A program made the position numbers and the translations under genes. Of a stretch of 8,468 bases of DNA, positions 6,421 through 8,468 are shown in pieces (the stretch's first letter is position 1; the number at the start of each line of letters is the position of its first letter). The DNA is taken from positions 1 to 8,468 of the forward strand of contig CABTZC010000081.1 in NCBI GenBank assembly GCA_902489185.1, in the 5' to 3' direction. The notes beneath the pieces were generated by a model that was given only the letters and a program-made list of their open reading frames with translations, was not told the origin of the DNA and made no database searches. This DNA comes from an uncultured Brevibacterium sp. GTDB taxonomy: Bacteria; Actinomycetota; Actinomycetes; Actinomycetales; Brevibacteriaceae.

Positions 6421-7950
6421 ATGAACCTTTTTGAAACGTTGGAAGCAACCACACGTCGTCGCGCCGATCACCCTGCCTTGGAGTGGGGTGATAAGTCGAT
6501 GACATACCGCGAGCTCTATGACCTCGCCGAAAAAGCCGCCTCCGTTTTCGTAGGACACAGGGTGCTCCCTGGCGACCGCGTCCTGGTCATGACGACAAAT
6601 GACCCAGGATTCTTGGTCGCGGCATACGGACTTTGGCGACTCGGAGCTGTACTCGTTCCGGTCAATCACAAAATGGCACCACCGGAGATTGAATACATCG
6701 CCCAGACAACTCGCGCGGTGTGTGGTGTGGTCTCCGATTCGCTGGTCGACACAGCCCGGGCAGGCGCACCTGACATCCCTTGGATGACTACGGGGTGGGA
6801 GCCAGGAGAGTTCGAAGCAGCAGTTGATGCGGCTGACCCCTACACGGGTCCTTTAGCTGAATCTGGGGACTACGCGCAAGTTCTCTTCACATCCGGCTCG
6901 ACGGGCTACCCGAAGGGCTGTATGCACACTCACCGAGGCATCGGTTCCCTCGGCCCAGCGATCTGCTCTAACATGCCTTTCGATAAGGACGAACGGCACC
7001 TGCTGGCCATGCCAATTTGGCATGCGTCTCCCCTCAACAATTGGGCCCTCACGACGGTTTTCACCGGCGGAACCCTAGTGCTCATGCGCGAGTACGATGC
7101 TCCTTCATTCCTTGAGGTGTTGGAGAGCAAGCGCATCACATCAGTTTTTGGTGCGCCAATCGCCTTCATCGGTCCAGTTCAACTCGCCAAAGCTAAGGTC
7201 GAAGAAGGAGCACGGCAGCCGAAGGACTATGACTTGTCGGCGATGAAGATGCTGATCTATGGAGCTTCCCCTCTCGGAGAAGACATGGCCCGAATGCTTA
7301 TCGACGCATACGGGACAGAGAATTTCTACCAAGTATATGGAATGACAGAAGCCGGCCCGGCTGGTTCTGTACTGAAGCCAGAAGACCAGATCCGTAAGGC
7401 CGGATCTATCGGCAAGGCCGGCATGCTCGGAGTTAACTTCCGTGTGGAGAGTGACTCGGGAGAAGAAGTTACGGCAAACGGCGAAGGCGAAATCTGGCTC
7501 AAGTGCCCGTCAATGATGAGTGTTTATCTGTCAGACCCGGAAGCAACCGCAGAGACCTTTATCGACGGCTGGTTTCGTACCGGCGATATCGCTCGGGTCG
7601 ATGAAGATGGATATGCCTACCTCATCGATCGCAAGAAGGATGTCATTATCACCGGTGGAGAAAACGTCTACTCTGCTCAGGTTGAGGAAGCGATCCGAGG
7701 CATGCCCGAGGTGCGAGACGTAGCGGTCGTGGGCCGCGAGCACCCCGAGTGGGGAGAGACCGTGGTGGCTGTCATCGTTACAGACGAAGGCCAACTGCTT
7801 AGCCTTGAGGAAGTCCGTGCTCACCTTGCTGACAAGGTGGCCAAGTACATGCAGCCCCGCGAGATCAAGATTGCGCGAGGACTGCCACGCAACCCATCTG
7901 GCAAGCTACTCAAGCACGTCATCCGCCAGGAGATTAATGAGGAGAAGTAG
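6421..7950 (+). CDS. Acyl-CoA synthetase (AMP-forming, FadD-like)
   Basis: Class I adenylate-forming ligase, 509 residues: it activates a carboxylic acid with ATP to an acyl-AMP and then transfers it to CoA. Core motifs: 'LFTSGSTGYPKGCMHTH' (155-171), the phosphate-binding loop; 'YQVYGMTEAGP' (303-313); 'GWFRTGDIARVDEDGYAYLIDRKKDVIITGGENVYSAQVEE' (383-423), covering the ribose-binding Asp, the hinge and the CoA-binding turn; and 'NPSGKLLK' (491-498) with catalytic Lys495. The length and the 'GGENVYSAQVEE' motif fit medium/long-chain or aromatic/alicyclic acid CoA ligases; the substrate cannot be read from the sequence. The ATG at 6421 is preceded by AAGGAAG (6410-6416). The gene diverges from the tetR/aidB-like operon across the shared operator, so the three probably form one regulon that makes and oxidises an acyl-CoA. 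Confidence 0.94.
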   Translation: MNLFETLEATTRRRADHPALEWGDKSMTYRELYDLAEKAASVFVGHRVLPGDRVLVMTTNDPGFLVAAYGLWRLGAVLVPVNHKMAPPEIEYIAQTTRAVCGVVSDSLVDTARAGAPDIPWMTTGWEPGEFEAAVDAADPYTGPLAESGDYAQVLFTSGSTGYPKGCMHTHRGIGSLGPAICSNMPFDKDERHLLAMPIWHASPLNNWALTTVFTGGTLVLMREYDAPSFLEVLESKRITSVFGAPIAFIGPVQLAKAKVEEGARQPKDYDLSAMKMLIYGASPLGEDMARMLIDAYGTENFYQVYGMTEAGPAGSVLKPEDQIRKAGSIGKAGMLGVNFRVESDSGEEVTANGEGEIWLKCPSMMSVYLSDPEATAETFIDGWFRTGDIARVDEDGYAYLIDRKKDVIITGGENVYSAQVEEAIRGMPEVRDVAVVGREHPEWGETVVAVIVTDEGQLLSLEEVRAHLADKVAKYMQPREIKIARGLPRNPSGKLLKHVIRQEINEEK

Positions 7951-7970
7951 CTGTTCTAAACTATCTCTCC

Positions 7971-8028
7971 ACTGAACTGCTCTAGGTTTTCACTCTTAAA
8001 GCGATAGGAAAACCTAGAGCAGTTCAGT
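7971..8028. repeat. 58-bp perfect inverted repeat (terminator or collapsed IS ends)
   Basis: Arms 7971-7991 and 8008-8028 are exact reverse complements over 21 bp, with a 16-nt loop; the left arm begins ACTGAACTGCTCTAGG. It lies 20 nt after the ligase stop, so it could end that transcript. However, the arm is unusually long and perfect, and the right arm is followed by TCTCCAG, not a T run. Inside the outer AC/GT, the ends read TGAACTGC...GCAGTTCA, the 5'-TG...CA-3' form of IS3-type termini, so it may be two IS ends brought together. No target-site duplication is visible. Confidence 0.8.
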
Positions 8029-8088
8029 TCTCCAGCTAGGGTGGATGGCAATCTTCGTTGTTCTTTTCCGTAAAAGAGAGGGCGACGA

Positions 8089-8320
8089 ATGCGTTCCATC
8101 GATTCCCACAGGTGCGTCCTGATTATGCCCCCGACTAGGAACCCCGCCTGCATATTGAAAGCGCCGATGAAGGCGCAGTCCAGACCATGGATTGCTTCTC
8201 CAGCACCATCACGGATGAGTCGCAGCTGTTCAGCGCGTCGGCTGGGACAACGTGAACCCGGCTACCGGACCCATTGCCATCAACGGCGCAAAGCCGGGCG
8301 GCACCCTCAAAGTCGAGATT
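8089..8320 (+). pseudogene. Acetamidase/formamidase family, 5' fragment with frameshifts
   Basis: Remnant of a metal-dependent short-chain amide hydrolase (FmdA/AmdA family, normally about 300 residues or more). Pieces in three reading positions follow the family in order: 'MRSIDSHR' from the ATG at 8089 (GAGAGGG just upstream); after a shift near 8110, 'RPDYAPD-stop-EPRLHIESADEGAVQTMDCFSSTITDESQLFS' (stop TAG at 8133-8135); and after a second shift near 8236, 'VGWDNVNPATGPIAINGAKPGGTLKVEI'. The last piece is the family's 'NPATGPI-I-GA-PGD-L-VEI' signature, with Asp replaced by Gly. Homology stops at about 8320; the rest of the gene is gone, replaced by an IS-end-like sequence and the CRISPR array. 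It has two frameshifts, a stop and a 3' truncation, so it is clearly non-functional. Confidence 0.8.
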
Positions 8321-8352
8321 GGACCTGACCCCTGTTTGGTAGACACCTGATA
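8320..8352. mobile_element. Possible solo IS3-type terminal sequence
   Basis: Directly after the acetamidase homology ends, the sequence reads TGGACCTGACCCCTGTTTGG and continues TAGACACC. Termini of many IS3-group elements start TG, carry a GACCCC or GCCCCC core and have a GACAC-like inner part. No matching inverted end and no transposase is in the window, so at most this is one stranded end. The call rests on resemblance from memory and could be chance. Confidence 0.33.
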
Positions 8353-8366
8353 TCCGTCCCGGTTGG

Positions 8367-8468
8367 GTTGGGAATCGTCACTACCCATCCCAGATAGACT
8401 TGAGAAAAGTCCGGCTAGGGTGAAGACGTAGTTGGGAATCGTCACTACCCATCCCAGATAGACTTGGC
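8367..8468. CRISPR. Type II CRISPR array, first two repeats (continues past window)
   Basis: Two identical 36-bp repeats at 8367-8402 and 8431-8466 (GTTGGGAATCGTCACTACCC ... CAGATAGACTTG) flank one 28-bp spacer (8403-8430); the last two bases start the next spacer. Period 64 bp. The repeat length is the standard 36 bp of type II systems. The lone repeat beside cas2 shares the unit, so the array belongs to this cas set although it lies about 5 kb away. No clear leader precedes the first repeat; the upstream sequence is acetamidase and IS-like debris. Confidence 0.95.

Larger units (their letters stand above)
3389..8366. other. Non-CRISPR block separating the lone repeat from the array
   Basis: About 4.98 kb between two copies of the same CRISPR repeat. 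In order it holds a birA 5' remnant, a DUF488 pseudogene, an intact aidB-like/tetR operon, a divergent acyl-CoA ligase, a 58-bp palindrome, an acetamidase pseudogene and an IS-end-like stretch. None of these is a CRISPR-related gene. Both boundaries fall within a few bases of a repeat. I infer an insertion or rearrangement in the array or its flank. No transposase or integrase and no obvious target-site duplication is present, so the mechanism is unknown. Confidence 0.5.

Noticed and set aside
6329..6505. Longer TetR start codons on the - strand up to 6505.
   Set aside because: They would run across the operator palindrome and the start of the divergent ligase; GTG at 6328 has a ribosome site and gives the normal family length.
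8031..8043. Spacer bases 8410-8422 match 8031-8043 at 12 of 13 positions (possible self-targeting).
   Set aside because: Too short; a match of this size is roughly expected by chance for a 28-bp spacer against 8.5 kb on both strands, and the flanks diverge.
8098..8110. CGATTCCCA matches nine bases of the repeat's reverse complement (possible tracrRNA anti-repeat).
   Set aside because: The match does not extend beyond about nine bases, no tracrRNA-like hairpins or T-rich terminator follow, and the bases encode the start of the acetamidase remnant (MRSIDSH).

Overview
The window appears to be chromosomal DNA of a moderately GC-rich actinobacterium. The Cas9 fragment is of the actinobacterial type (RuvC-II 'IHIEH', a zinc-finger-like CxxC/CxxC HNH). 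The remnants of BirA, DUF488 and acetamidase genes and the AidB-like dehydrogenase with an acyl-CoA ligase also fit Actinomycetota, possibly Corynebacterium or a relative. The genus is inference only.

Left part (1-3388): the 3' two-thirds of a type II cas9, then cas1 and cas2, tightly packed on the + strand (5-nt gap, then an 8-nt overlap). No csn2 or cas4 is present between cas9 and the repeat, so the layout is that of subtype II-C. Twenty-two bases after cas2 lies one complete 36-bp CRISPR repeat with no partner next to it.

Middle (3389-8366): about 5 kb of unrelated DNA. It starts with debris: the first ~42 codons of a birA-like gene (- strand), fused almost directly to the CRISPR repeat, and a full-length but dead DUF488 gene (+ strand, two in-frame stops). 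Next comes an intact acid-activation/oxidation module: an AidB-like acyl-CoA dehydrogenase and a TetR regulator in one - strand operon (ATGA overlap), and a divergent acyl-CoA ligase. A 28-bp palindrome in the short divergent gap is the likely TetR operator. After the ligase come a long perfect inverted repeat, a frameshifted and truncated acetamidase/formamidase gene, and a stretch resembling the end of an IS3-type element.

Right edge (8367-8468): the same 36-bp repeat resumes as a real CRISPR array (two identical repeats, one 28-bp spacer) and runs out of the window.

The main observation is that the CRISPR locus looks split. One slightly degenerate repeat stays beside cas2, while the array lies 5 kb away behind a metabolic module flanked by gene and IS debris. 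No tracrRNA anti-repeat was found in the window.
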